Assembly: GCF_006227205.1 (NCBI RefSeq)
Contig: NZ_VCNG01000012.1
Span: forward strand, 62,001-126,000
DNA: 64,000 nucleotides
Source of the DNA: Pseudomonas sp. ICMP22404
Lineage (GTDB): Bacteria; Pseudomonadota; Gammaproteobacteria; Pseudomonadales; Pseudomonadaceae
Direction: 5' to 3'
Below the pieces are notes generated by a model, which worked only from the letters and a program-made list of their open reading frames with translations, was not told where the DNA came from and did no database searches. Shown piece after piece: positions 43,742-52,379 of this stretch. How positions within the stretch are numbered: position 1 is the stretch's first letter; each line of letters begins with the position of its first letter. Both the position numbers and the translations under genes were made by a program.

Positions 43742-43845
43742 CGTTCCCACGCTCCGCGTGGGAATGCCTCTACGGACGCTCCGCGTTCGGCTCTCAGGGA
43801 CGCAGAGCGTCCTTGGCTGCATTCCCACGCGGAGCGTGGGAACGA
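43742..43845. repeat. Nested inverted repeat, CTCCGCGTGGGAATGC type
   Basis: GTTCCCACGCTCCGCGTGGG at the left and its inverse at the right enclose a second pair (GGACGCTCCGC ... GCAGAGCGTCC). This is a third dispersed repeat family in the window, with one copy. It can fold into a cruciform-like structure between acsA and aotJ. Confidence 0.8.
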
Positions 43846-44335
43846 TCAGTGTGGAAAGGTCTACGAATAAATATCGACGTTCCGCGTCAGATCTTTCGAA
43901 GCGTTACCGATGTTTCTAAATGTGTAACCAAAGGCACCCTACCGAGGCGATGGGAAACGCCAGGCCCCGTTTCAGGGCGTTCGCAGCCTCTCGATAAAAT
44001 TTGCCGACACGCTGTGCTTGCCGGATTAGAAGGGTTTGCGAATAATGGGCCCGCAATTTGCAACGTGTATTGGTTTCCTTTCTTTCGCTCTTGCATGAAT
44101 TTGCTGGGCTGTCAATGTGCTCGAACTGCTTTCTCGGTGCTTCTGTAATTTGTTGTCGCATTGAAGAAATATCGGCTTCGGGCCTGTCGTTAGAATGCCG
44201 ATCACTCGCTCGTCGTGGCCTGCGTTGATAAAAACGCCCGCTTCCTAGGACGCAGCACCTACGTTCGTTTCACCCATTCGCATATTGGGCTGTTGCTCAC
44301 TCTGCCGTTTTGCCCTTTACCGATGGAGTCCCAAG
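43846..44335. other. Gene-free stretch upstream of aotJ
   Basis: No coding sequence is supported. TGTCGC-N8-AA at 44154-44169 fits one ArgR half-site; TGTCGT at 44185 is a weaker second one 31 bases on. The aotJ promoter should lie nearby. Confidence 0.5.
44154..44169 (+). promoter_or_regulatory. ArgR half-site upstream of aotJ
   Basis: TGTCGC-ATTGAAGA-AA matches TGTCGC-N8-AA, the Pseudomonas ArgR half-site as I recall it. It lies 167 bases before the aotJ ATG. Confidence 0.45.
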
Positions 44336-45109
44336 ATGAAGAAACTTGTGCTGCTTGGCGCCCTGGCACTGTCCGTGCTGTCCCTGCCGACATTCGCCGA
44401 TGAAAAGCCCCTGAAGATCGGTATCGAAGCGGCTTACCCTCCGTTTGCATCCAAAGCCCCGGACGGCAGCATCGTCGGTTTCGACTACGACATCGGCAAC
44501 GCGCTGTGCGAAGAGATGAAGGTCAAGTGCGTGTGGGTCGAGCAGGAATTCGACGGCCTGATCCCGGCGCTCAAGGTGCGCAAGATCGACGCGATCCTGT
44601 CCTCCATGTCGATCACCGAAGATCGCAAGAAGTCCGTGGACTTCACCAACAAGTACTACAACACCCCGGCGCGTCTGGTGATGAAGGCCGGTACCCAGGT
44701 CAGCGATGGCCTGACCGAGCTCAAGGGCAAGAACATCGGCGTGCAGCGCGGTTCGATCCACGAGCGTTTTGCCCGTGAAGTCCTCGCCCCGCTGGGTGCC
44801 GAGATCAAGCCATACGGTTCGCAGAACGAAATCTACCTGGACGTCTCCGCCGGTCGTCTTGATGGCACTGTGGCAGACGCTACCCTGCTGGATGACGGTT
44901 TCCTGAAGACCGACGCCGGCAAAGGCTTCGCGTTCGTGGGCCCGGCCTTCACCGACGTCAAATACTTCGGCGACGGCGTAGGGATCGCGGTTCGCAAAGG
45001 CGATGCCTTGAAAGACAAGATCAACGGCGCAATCGCCGCGATTCGCGAGAACGGCAAATACAAGCAGATCCAGGACAAGTACTTCGCCTTCGACATCTAC
45101 GGCAAGTAA
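44336..45109 (+). CDS. aotJ: Arginine/ornithine ABC transporter, periplasmic binding protein
   Basis: The 257-residue protein has a signal peptide (MKKLVLLGALALSVLSLPTFA). The family 3 solute-binding fold follows: LKIGIEAAYPPFASKAPDGS, GFDYDIGNALCEEM, FDGLIPALKVRKIDAILSSM. ATG 44336 follows TGGAG. It is the first gene of aotJQMP, captures arginine/ornithine in the periplasm, and is followed by a terminator-like stem before aotQ, which would raise its dose over the membrane parts. Confidence 0.93.
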   Translation: MKKLVLLGALALSVLSLPTFADEKPLKIGIEAAYPPFASKAPDGSIVGFDYDIGNALCEEMKVKCVWVEQEFDGLIPALKVRKIDAILSSMSITEDRKKSVDFTNKYYNTPARLVMKAGTQVSDGLTELKGKNIGVQRGSIHERFAREVLAPLGAEIKPYGSQNEIYLDVSAGRLDGTVADATLLDDGFLKTDAGKGFAFVGPAFTDVKYFGDGVGIAVRKGDALKDKINGAIAAIRENGKYKQIQDKYFAFDIYGK

Positions 45110-45131
45110 TACCGTCCCGCCACTCGTGCGA

Positions 45132-45174
45132 AATGGCGCAAGCAACAGGCTCCCTGCGGTTTGCGCCATTTTTT
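45132..45174 (+). terminator. Intra-operon attenuating terminator between aotJ and aotQ
   Basis: AATGGCGCAA and TTGCGCCATT pair around a 19-base loop, with a T run after the stem. Such a stem after the binding-protein gene is common in ABC operons. Confidence 0.8.
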
Positions 45175-45199
45175 CATCCCACTTTCGAGGACCTGAATC

Positions 45200-45889
45200 A
45201 TGTTGAAAGGCTACGGGGCTGTCATCCTCGATGGCGCATGGTTGACGCTTCAGCTCGCCTTGTCGTCCATGGCCCTGGCCATCGTCCTGGGACTGATCGG
45301 TGTCGCGTTGCGCCTCTCGCCAGTGCGCTGGCTGGCGTGGCTGGGTGACCTGTATTCCACGGTCATCCGCGGTATTCCCGACCTGGTGCTGATCCTGCTG
45401 ATTTTCTACGGCGGCCAGGACCTGCTCAACCGCGTGGCGCCGATGCTCGGTTATGACGACTACATCGATCTCAACCCCCTGGCGGCCGGCATCGGCACCC
45501 TGGGCTTCATCTTCGGTGCCTACCTGTCGGAAACCTTTCGTGGCGCGTTCATGGCGATCCCCAAGGGGCAGGCCGAGGCGGGCATGGCGTATGGCATGAG
45601 CGGGTTCCAGGTGTTCTTCCGGGTGCTGGTGCCACAGATGATTCGCCTGGCGATTCCGGGCTTCACCAACAACTGGTTGGTGTTGACCAAGGCGACCGCG
45701 CTGATTTCGGTGGTGGGTCTGCAAGACATGATGTTCAAGGCCAAGCAGGCGGCGGATGCCACCCGCGAGCCTTTCACCTTCTTCCTGGCAGTGGCGGCGA
45801 TGTACCTGGTGATCACCAGCGTCTCGTTGCTGGCATTGCGTCACCTTGAGAAGCGCTACTCGGTAGGCGTAAGGGCGGCTGATCTATGA
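45200..45889 (+). CDS. aotQ: Arginine/ornithine ABC transporter permease AotQ
   Basis: The 229-residue protein is a HisM/GlnP-type permease with five membrane helices. It has the EAA-like cytoplasmic loop (YLSETFRGAFMAIPKGQAEA, GMAYGMSGFQVFFRVLVPQM) that docks to the ATPase. It pairs with AotM; the stop overlaps the aotM start (ATGA). Confidence 0.93.
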   Translation: MLKGYGAVILDGAWLTLQLALSSMALAIVLGLIGVALRLSPVRWLAWLGDLYSTVIRGIPDLVLILLIFYGGQDLLNRVAPMLGYDDYIDLNPLAAGIGTLGFIFGAYLSETFRGAFMAIPKGQAEAGMAYGMSGFQVFFRVLVPQMIRLAIPGFTNNWLVLTKATALISVVGLQDMMFKAKQAADATREPFTFFLAVAAMYLVITSVSLLALRHLEKRYSVGVRAADL

Positions 45890-46584
45890 TCTTCGACTAC
45901 AACGTCATCTATGAAGCCTTGCCGCTGTACTTCGGCGGTCTGCTGACCACCTTGAAGTTGCTGGCACTGTCGCTGTTCTTCGGTCTGCTGGCGGCGCTGC
46001 CCCTGGGGCTGATGCGGGTGTCCAAGCAGCCGGTCGTGAACATGACGGCCTGGCTCTACACTTACGTGATTCGCGGCACGCCGATGCTGGTGCAGCTGTT
46101 CCTGATCTACTACGGGCTGGCGCAGTTCGAGTTCGTGCGCGAGAGCTTCCTCTGGCCGTGGCTGTCCAGCGCGACATTCTGTGCGTGTCTCGCGTTCGCC
46201 ATCAACACCAGTGCCTACACCGCTGAGATCATCGCCGGCAGCCTGCGGGCCACGCCCAATGGCGAGATCGAGGCGGCCAAGGCCATGGGGATGTCGCGCT
46301 TCACGCTGTACCGCCGGATCCTGCTGCCGTCGGCCCTGCGCCGGGCACTGCCGCAATACAGCAACGAAGTGATCATGATGCTGCAGACCACCAGCCTGGC
46401 CTCCATCGTGACCCTGATCGACATCACCGGTGCCGCGCGCACGGTAAACGCCCAGTATTACCTGCCGTTCGAGGCCTACATCACGGCCGGCGTGTTCTAC
46501 CTGTGCCTGACCTTCATCCTGGTGCGCCTGTTCAAGCTGGCCGAGCGTCGCTGGCTGAGTTACCTGGCCCCGCGCAAGCACTGA
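45886..46584 (+). CDS. aotM: Arginine/ornithine ABC transporter permease AotM
   Basis: The 232-residue protein has a five-helix permease fold with the EAA loop (SAYTAEIIAGSLRATPNGEI, EAAKAMGMSRFTLYRRILLP). Translation is coupled to aotQ by a 4-base overlap. It forms the heterodimeric channel with AotQ. Confidence 0.93.
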   Translation: MIFDYNVIYEALPLYFGGLLTTLKLLALSLFFGLLAALPLGLMRVSKQPVVNMTAWLYTYVIRGTPMLVQLFLIYYGLAQFEFVRESFLWPWLSSATFCACLAFAINTSAYTAEIIAGSLRATPNGEIEAAKAMGMSRFTLYRRILLPSALRRALPQYSNEVIMMLQTTSLASIVTLIDITGAARTVNAQYYLPFEAYITAGVFYLCLTFILVRLFKLAERRWLSYLAPRKH

Positions 46585-46640
46585 TAACGCGTCGACCCGA
46601 TCGACTGCCCAACGACTGACGTTTTGTGAGAACCGACCGC

Positions 46641-47405
46641 ATGTACAAGCTCGAAGTCCAAGACCTGCATAAACGCTATGGCAGTCACGAAGTGCTCAAG
46701 GGTGTGTCCCTGAAAGCTGCCGCCGGCGATGTGATCAGCATCATCGGTTCCAGCGGCTCCGGCAAAAGTACCTTCCTGCGTTGCATCAACCTGCTTGAGC
46801 AACCTCATGCCGGCAAGATCCTGCTCAACAACGAAGAGCTGAAGCTGGTGGCCGGCAAAGACGGCGCGTTGAAGGCCGCGGACCCCAAGCAGCTGCAACG
46901 CATGCGTTCGCGGCTGTCGATGGTGTTCCAGCATTTCAACCTGTGGTCCCACATGACTGCGCTGGAAAACATCATGGAAGCGCCGGTGCATGTCCTGGGC
47001 GTCGCCAAGGCCGAGGCTCGCGAGAAGGCCGAGCATTATCTGAACAAAGTGGGCGTGGCCCATCGCAAGGACGCCTATCCGGGCCACATGTCCGGCGGCG
47101 AGCAGCAGCGCGTGGCGATTGCCCGGGCGCTGGCGATGGAGCCGGAAGTCATGTTGTTCGACGAGCCGACCTCGGCCCTCGACCCTGAGTTGGTGGGCGA
47201 TGTGCTCAAGGTGATGCAGGCCCTGGCCCTGGAAGGCCGAACCATGGTGGTGGTGACCCACGAAATGGGCTTTGCCCGCGAAGTGTCGAACCAGCTGGTG
47301 TTCCTGCACAAAGGCATCGTCGAAGAAAGCGGCAACCCGCGTGAAGTGCTGGTCAATCCGCAATCGGAGCGCCTGCAACAATTTCTTTCGGGCAGCCTCA
47401 AGTAA
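46641..47405 (+). CDS. aotP: Arginine/ornithine ABC transporter ATPase AotP
   Basis: The 254-residue protein has Walker A GSSGSGKST, Q-loop VFQHFNLW, signature MSGGEQQRVAIARAL, Walker B VMLFDEPTSALDPE and H-loop VVTHEMGF. It is a HisP-type ATPase. ATG 46641 is used rather than an upstream GTG at 46626. P. aeruginosa has an extra gene (aotO) before aotP; here the 56-base gap is empty. Confidence 0.93.
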   Translation: MYKLEVQDLHKRYGSHEVLKGVSLKAAAGDVISIIGSSGSGKSTFLRCINLLEQPHAGKILLNNEELKLVAGKDGALKAADPKQLQRMRSRLSMVFQHFNLWSHMTALENIMEAPVHVLGVAKAEAREKAEHYLNKVGVAHRKDAYPGHMSGGEQQRVAIARALAMEPEVMLFDEPTSALDPELVGDVLKVMQALALEGRTMVVVTHEMGFAREVSNQLVFLHKGIVEESGNPREVLVNPQSERLQQFLSGSLK

Positions 47406-47518
47406 TTGCTCCCGTTACGCACCTGATTTGGGTCATGCTGCGCACCACGTGCCAGATGGTCTAATTTGGTTGCAGCCGCTTTTGGCTTTAACACTGTTTT
47501 CGTTTCGGATCGCCCGCC

Positions 47519-48499
47519 ATGACTGCCCATCGAATTGGTTTCCTGATTTGGCCCAGCACTAAAGCCTTGACGCTGGCGCTGGCTGAGGAGGCCTTGCGTG
47601 TCGCTCAGCGGGTGCATCCGGAAGTGGTCTACGAATTGTCGTTCCTGCAGGCCGAACCGGCGGGCGAGGGGGCCTGGCAGTTACCCGGCGAACCCTGGGC
47701 GGGCAAGCTCGAAGGTCTCCAGAAGCTTTTCCTGGTGGCCGATGAGCCCCCGGCTGCGCTGGCCTCCAACCTGAGTAGCGCGCTCAAGCAACTGGTGCGT
47801 GCCGGTTGTGTGATTGGTGGCTTGTCGGCAGGGGTCTATCCCCTGGCTCAATTGGGCTTGCTCGACGGTTACCGCGCCGCCGTGCACTGGCGCTGGCAGG
47901 ATGATTTCTCCGAGCGCTTCCCCAAGGTCATCGCCACCAGCCATTTGTTCGACTGGGATCGCGACCGTCTTACGGCCTGCGGTGGCATGTCGGTGCTCGA
48001 CCTGCTGCTGGCGGTGCTGTCGCGTGATCACGGTGCGGAACTGGCTGGGGCGGTGTCGGAAGAGCTGGTGGTCGAGCGCATCCGTGAGGGCGGCGAGCGC
48101 CAGCGCATTCCGCTGCAGAATCGTCTCGGCTCCAGCCATCCGAAGCTCACCCAGGCGGTGCTGCTGATGGAGGCCAACATTGAAGAACCGTTGACCACTG
48201 ACGAAATCGCCCAGCATGTGTGCGTATCCCGCCGGCAACTGGAGCGGATCTTCAAGCAATACCTCAACCGCGTGCCGAGCCAGTACTACCTGGAACTGCG
48301 CCTGAACAAGGCCCGGCAGATGCTGATGCAGACCAGCAAATCCATCATCCAGATCGGCTTGTCCTGTGGTTTCTCCTCGGGGCCGCACTTCTCCAGCGCC
48401 TACCGCAACTTCTTCGGCGCCACGCCGCGGGAAGATCGCAACCAGCGACGCAGCAGCAGCCCGTTCGAATTGTCGTCGGTGCCGGCCGAGCGCGGTTAG
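47519..48499 (+). CDS. argR: Arginine-responsive AraC-family regulator ArgR
   Basis: The 326-residue protein has an N-terminal class I amidotransferase/DJ-1-like domain (IGGLSAGVYPLAQLGLLDGY). A C-terminal AraC/XylS DNA-binding domain follows (CVSRRQLERIFKQYLNRVPS, IIQIGLSCGFSSGPHFSSAY). It is the Pseudomonas ArgR type, unrelated to E. coli ArgR. It senses arginine and controls aot, aru and arginine biosynthesis genes. Candidate sites are seen before aotJ and aruC. Confidence 0.93.
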   Translation: MTAHRIGFLIWPSTKALTLALAEEALRVAQRVHPEVVYELSFLQAEPAGEGAWQLPGEPWAGKLEGLQKLFLVADEPPAALASNLSSALKQLVRAGCVIGGLSAGVYPLAQLGLLDGYRAAVHWRWQDDFSERFPKVIATSHLFDWDRDRLTACGGMSVLDLLLAVLSRDHGAELAGAVSEELVVERIREGGERQRIPLQNRLGSSHPKLTQAVLLMEANIEEPLTTDEIAQHVCVSRRQLERIFKQYLNRVPSQYYLELRLNKARQMLMQTSKSIIQIGLSCGFSSGPHFSSAYRNFFGATPREDRNQRRSSSPFELSSVPAERG

Positions 48500-48555
48500 G
48501 CAGCTCCCGCCGGAGGGCAGGGGGCGCAAAAGTAGGGCGGTCTACGCAAAACACC

Positions 48556-48645
48556 TGTGGGAGCGAGCCTGCTCGCGATGGCGTCGGTTCAGTTGGCATC
48601 GATGTCGACTGACATTGCGCTATCGCGAGCAGGCTCGCTCCCACA
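48556..48645. repeat. REPIN
   Basis: Two inverted TGTGGGAGCGAGCCTGCTCG copies after argR. Confidence 0.9.
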
Positions 48646-48731
48646 GGTGATCTGTGTCTGGCAATGGAAATGTGGACGTCGACGCCTAAAGTCCCCCGAC
48701 AACGTTTAAACTGCGCCTTTGCGACGCTATT

Positions 48732-48798
48732 TGTCGCATTGCCATAAACCCAATGAAAACGGGGGTTGGCGCTATAAGAAGTTGTCGCTTGGCGGCAA
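48732..48798 (+). promoter_or_regulatory. Paired ArgR half-sites upstream of aruC
   Basis: TGTCGC-ATTGCCAT-AA (48732-48747) and TGTCGC-TTGGCGGC-AA (48783-48798) both match TGTCGC-N8-AA exactly. They are in direct orientation, 51 bases apart, and flank a TATAAG. Confidence 0.6.
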
Positions 48799-48876
48799 GG
48801 CCGGGCTGAAAACTGTCCTTACAATCCTCACCAAGCTCGCCATTTCCAGGCGAGTGTTTCTCTTCAGGAGACTCCG

Positions 48877-50097
48877 ATGTCCGTTGAGCAAGCCGCGGTA
48901 CAACGCGCCGATTTCGACCAGGTAATGGTCCCCAACTATGCGCCTGCTGCCTTCATCCCCGTGCGTGGCGCCGGTTCCCGTGTGTGGGACCAGTCCGGCC
49001 GCGAGTTGATCGATTTCGCCGGCGGTATCGCAGTCAACGTGTTGGGCCACGCCCACCCGGCGCTGGTTGGCGCGCTCACCGAGCAGGCCAACAAACTGTG
49101 GCATGTCTCCAACGTATTCACCAACGAACCAGCGCTGCGCCTGGCCCATAAACTGGTCAACGCGACATTCGCCGAGCGTGCGTTCTTCTGCAACTCCGGC
49201 GCCGAAGCCAACGAGGCCGCCTTCAAGCTGGCCCGTCGTGTTGCGTTCGATCGTTTCGGCACGGAAAAGTACGAAATCATCGCCGCGCTCAACAGTTTCC
49301 ACGGCCGCACGCTGTTCACCGTCAATGTCGGCGGGCAGTCGAAATATTCCGATGGCTTCGGTCCCAAGATCACCGGCATCACCCACGTTCCCTATAACGA
49401 CCTGGCAGCCCTGAAAGCGGCCATTTCGGACAAGACCTGCGCCGTGGTGCTGGAACCGATCCAGGGCGAAGGCGGCGTGCTGCCGGCCGAGCAAGCCTAC
49501 CTGCAAGGCGCCCGCGACCTGTGCGATGCGCACAATGCGCTGCTGGTGTTCGACGAAGTACAGACCGGCATGGGCCGCAGCGGCAAACTGTTCGCCTATA
49601 TGCATTACGGCGTGGTTCCGGACATCCTCACCAGCGCCAAGAGCCTGGGCGGTGGTTTCCCGATCGCGGCGATGCTCACCACCGAAGCGCTGGCCAAGCA
49701 CCTGGTGGTCGGTACCCACGGCACCACCTACGGCGGCAACCCGCTGGCGTGCGCGGTGGCCGAGGCAGTGATCGATGTGGTCAACACCCCCGAGGTGCTT
49801 GACGGCGTCAAGGCCAAGCATCACAAGTTCAAGGCCCGCCTGGAGCAGATCGGCGAGAAGTATGGCCTGTTCACCCAGGTACGCGGTCTGGGCCTGTTGA
49901 TCGGCTGCGTGCTGAGCGACGCCTGGAAAGGCAAGGCCAAGGACATTTTCAACGCCGCCGAACAGGAAGGCCTGATGATCCTGCAAGCCGGCCCGGACGT
50001 GATCCGTTTCGCCCCGAGCCTGGTGGTGGAAGACGCCGACATCGACGCCGGCCTGGACCGTTTCGAGAAGGCCGCGGCGAAGCTGACCCAAGCCTGA
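48877..50097 (+). CDS. aruC: Succinylornithine / acetylornithine transaminase AruC
   Basis: The 406-residue protein is a class III PLP aminotransferase. It has FCNSGAEANEAAFKLARR, NSFHGRTLFTVNVGGQ, the cofactor aspartate in LLVFDEVQTGMGRSGKLFAY and the lysine in TSAKSLGGGFPIAAML. In the AST pathway it converts succinylornithine to succinylglutamate semialdehyde; it can also act in arginine synthesis (AstC/ArgD). First gene of the aru cluster, after ArgR sites. A hairpin CTGGCTCC-ATG-GGAGCCAG follows the stop at 50107-50125. Confidence 0.93.
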   Translation: MSVEQAAVQRADFDQVMVPNYAPAAFIPVRGAGSRVWDQSGRELIDFAGGIAVNVLGHAHPALVGALTEQANKLWHVSNVFTNEPALRLAHKLVNATFAERAFFCNSGAEANEAAFKLARRVAFDRFGTEKYEIIAALNSFHGRTLFTVNVGGQSKYSDGFGPKITGITHVPYNDLAALKAAISDKTCAVVLEPIQGEGGVLPAEQAYLQGARDLCDAHNALLVFDEVQTGMGRSGKLFAYMHYGVVPDILTSAKSLGGGFPIAAMLTTEALAKHLVVGTHGTTYGGNPLACAVAEAVIDVVNTPEVLDGVKAKHHKFKARLEQIGEKYGLFTQVRGLGLLIGCVLSDAWKGKAKDIFNAAEQEGLMILQAGPDVIRFAPSLVVEDADIDAGLDRFEKAAAKLTQA

Positions 50098-50130
50098 TTC
50101 TGAAAACTGGCTCCATGGGAGCCAGGTTCC

Positions 50131-50219
50131 TGTGGGAGCTGAGCTTGCTCGCGATGGGATCGCCTCGTTGTGAAAGGTGAAGCCCAGTGTCTGCATCGCG
50201 AGCAAGCTTTGCTCCCACA
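50131..50219. repeat. REPIN, variant, inside the aru locus
   Basis: TGTGGGAGCTGAGCTTGCTC and its approximate inverse. The AAGCTT/AGCTTG core marks the variant subfamily also seen at 29817-29904. It separates aruC from aruF. Confidence 0.85.
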
Positions 50220-50287
50220 TGAAGCCGTTTTTTTCTTTGTGTCGACCTTTTGGTCGAACCCTTTATTTCAAGTTAAGGAGTGACACC

Positions 50288-51307
50288 ATGCTGGTGATGC
50301 GCCCCGCGCAAATGGCGGATCTGGGCGAGGTACAGCGTCTGGCTGCGGACAGTCCGATCGGTGTCACTTCCTTGCCGGATGACGTGGAACGCTTGAGCGA
50401 CAAGATCGCCGCGAGCGAAGCCTCGTTTGCCGCCGAAGTCAGTTTCAACGGTGAAGAAAGCTATTTCTTCGTCCTTGAAGACACGGCCACCGGCAAGCTG
50501 GTGGGCTGTTCGGCCATCGTCGCGTCGGCCGGTTATTCCGAGCCGTTCTACAGTTTTCGCAACGAGACGTTCGTCCATGCCTCCCGTGAGCTGAAGATTC
50601 ACAACAAGATCCACGTGCTTTCCCAGTGCCACGACCTGACCGGCAACAGCCTGCTGACCAGTTTCTATGTGGTCCGGGACCTGGTGGGAACGCCGTGGGC
50701 GGAACTCAATTCCCGCGGGCGCCTGCTGTTCGTCGCCAGCCATCCGGAGCGGTTCGCCGATTCGGTGGTGACCGAGATCGTCGGCTACAGCGATGAAAAT
50801 GGCGACTCGCCGTTCTGGGACGCCATTGGTCGCAACTTCTTCGACCTCAACTACGCCGCCGCCGAGCGCCTGTGTGGGTTGAAGAGCCGTACCTTCCTCG
50901 CCGAATTGATGCCCCATTACCCGATCTACGTGCCACTGCTGCCGGACGCCGCTCAGGAAGCCATGGGGCAGGTCCATCAGCGTGCGCAGATCACCTTCGA
51001 CATCCTGATGCGCGAAGGCTTCGAGACTGATCATTACATCGACATCTTCGATGGCGGCCCGACCCTGCATGCCCGCGTCTCGGGGATTCGCTCGATTGCC
51101 CAGAGCCGCGTGGTGCCGGTCAAGCTCGGCGAGCCGGTCAAGGGTGCCGGCCGGCAATACCTGGTGGCCAATGCCCAGTTGCAGGATTACCGCGCGGTGT
51201 TGCTCGAGCTCGATTACGCGCCGGGTAAACCGGTGACCCTGGACATGGAAGCGGCCGAGGCCCTGGGCGTTGGCGAAGGCGCCAGCGTGCGCCTGGTGGC
51301 GGTTTAA
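50288..51307 (+). CDS. aruF: Arginine/ornithine succinyltransferase subunit alpha
   Basis: The 339-residue protein begins MLVMRPAQMADLGEVQRLAA, the AstA fold of the GNAT superfamily. Characteristic stretches are FVLEDTATGKLVGCSAIVAS, RLLFVASHPERFADSVVTEI and GLKSRTFLAELMPHYPIYVP. ATG 50288 is preceded by AAGGAG. It transfers succinyl from succinyl-CoA to arginine as a heteromer with the product of the next gene. Confidence 0.94.
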   Translation: MLVMRPAQMADLGEVQRLAADSPIGVTSLPDDVERLSDKIAASEASFAAEVSFNGEESYFFVLEDTATGKLVGCSAIVASAGYSEPFYSFRNETFVHASRELKIHNKIHVLSQCHDLTGNSLLTSFYVVRDLVGTPWAELNSRGRLLFVASHPERFADSVVTEIVGYSDENGDSPFWDAIGRNFFDLNYAAAERLCGLKSRTFLAELMPHYPIYVPLLPDAAQEAMGQVHQRAQITFDILMREGFETDHYIDIFDGGPTLHARVSGIRSIAQSRVVPVKLGEPVKGAGRQYLVANAQLQDYRAVLLELDYAPGKPVTLDMEAAEALGVGEGASVRLVAV

Positions 51308-51353
51308 GTCTGAGTTTCGCGGGTGGCATGAGCGGCCCGTCTGAGGAGATAGC

Positions 51354-52379
51354 ATGATCGTTCGTCCCGTACGCAGCAGCGATTTACCCGCTCTGATCGC
51401 CCTGGCCCGCAGCACCGGCACCGGCCTGACCACCTTGCCGGCCAACGAAGAGCGCCTGGCCCATCGGGTTGGCTGGGCCGAGAAGACCTTTCGCGGCGAA
51501 GCCGGGCGTGGCGATGCGGACTACCTGTTCGTGCTCGAAAACGATGATGGCCAAGTGGTAGGCATCTCCGCCATCGCTGGCGCCGTGGGCCTGCGTGAGC
51601 CCTGGTACAACTTCCGCGTGGGCCTGACGGTGAGCGCTTCCCAGGAGCTGAACATCTACCGGGAAATCCCGACGCTGTTCCTGGCCAACGACCTGACCGG
51701 CAATTCCGAGCTGTGTTCGCTGTTCCTGCATGCCGATTACCGCAATGGCCTCAATGGCCGCATGCTGGCCAAGGCGCGGTTGCTGTTCATTGCCGAATAC
51801 CCGCAGTTGTTCGGCAACAAGATCATTGCCGAGATGCGCGGCATGTCCGACGACACCGGCCGTTCGCCTTTCTGGGAAAGCCTGGGCCGGCACTTCTTCA
51901 AGATGGAATTCAGCCAGGCCGATTACCTGACCGGGGTCGGCAACAAGGCGTTCATCGCCGAACTGATGCCCAAGTTTCCGCTGTATACCTGTTTCCTGTC
52001 CGAGGATGCCCGCGCCGTGATCGCCCAGGTTCATCCGGACACCGAGCCGGCCTTGTCGATGCTCAAGAGCGAAGGGTTCAACTATCAAGGCTACGTCGAC
52101 ATCTTCGATGCCGGCCCGGCCGTGGAATGCGAAACCGCTAAGATCCGTGCTGTCCGTGACAGCCAGGCCCTGGTGCTGGCCATCGGTACGCCGGGCGACG
52201 ACGCCACGCCGTTCCTCATCCATAACCGCAAGTGCCTGGATTGCCGCATCACGGCGGCACCGGCGCGCTTCGCCTCGGGCACCCTGGTGGTCGATCCGTT
52301 GACCGCCAAACGTCTTCAACTCAATGCCGGCGATCAAGTGCGCGCCGTTGCGTTGTCTGCTGCTCGGGAGTCGAAATGA
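51354..52379 (+). CDS. aruG: Arginine N-succinyltransferase subunit beta
   Basis: The 341-residue protein is a paralogue of the preceding one along its length (MIVRPVRSSDLPALIALARS, RLLFIAEYPQLFGNKIIAEM, NKAFIAELMPKFPLYTCFLS), so the pair arose by duplication. ATG 51354 follows GAGGAG. Its stop overlaps the aruD start (ATGATGA), implying coupled translation. Confidence 0.94.
   Translation: MIVRPVRSSDLPALIALARSTGTGLTTLPANEERLAHRVGWAEKTFRGEAGRGDADYLFVLENDDGQVVGISAIAGAVGLREPWYNFRVGLTVSASQELNIYREIPTLFLANDLTGNSELCSLFLHADYRNGLNGRMLAKARLLFIAEYPQLFGNKIIAEMRGMSDDTGRSPFWESLGRHFFKMEFSQADYLTGVGNKAFIAELMPKFPLYTCFLSEDARAVIAQVHPDTEPALSMLKSEGFNYQGYVDIFDAGPAVECETAKIRAVRDSQALVLAIGTPGDDATPFLIHNRKCLDCRITAAPARFASGTLVVDPLTAKRLQLNAGDQVRAVALSAARESK

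Larger units (their letters stand above)
48500..48876. other. argR-aruC intergenic region
   Basis: Contains a REPIN (48556-48645) and two ArgR half-sites (48732-48747 and 48783-48798) before aruC. TATAAG near 48772 between the half-sites could be a -10 box. No gene. Confidence 0.6.
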
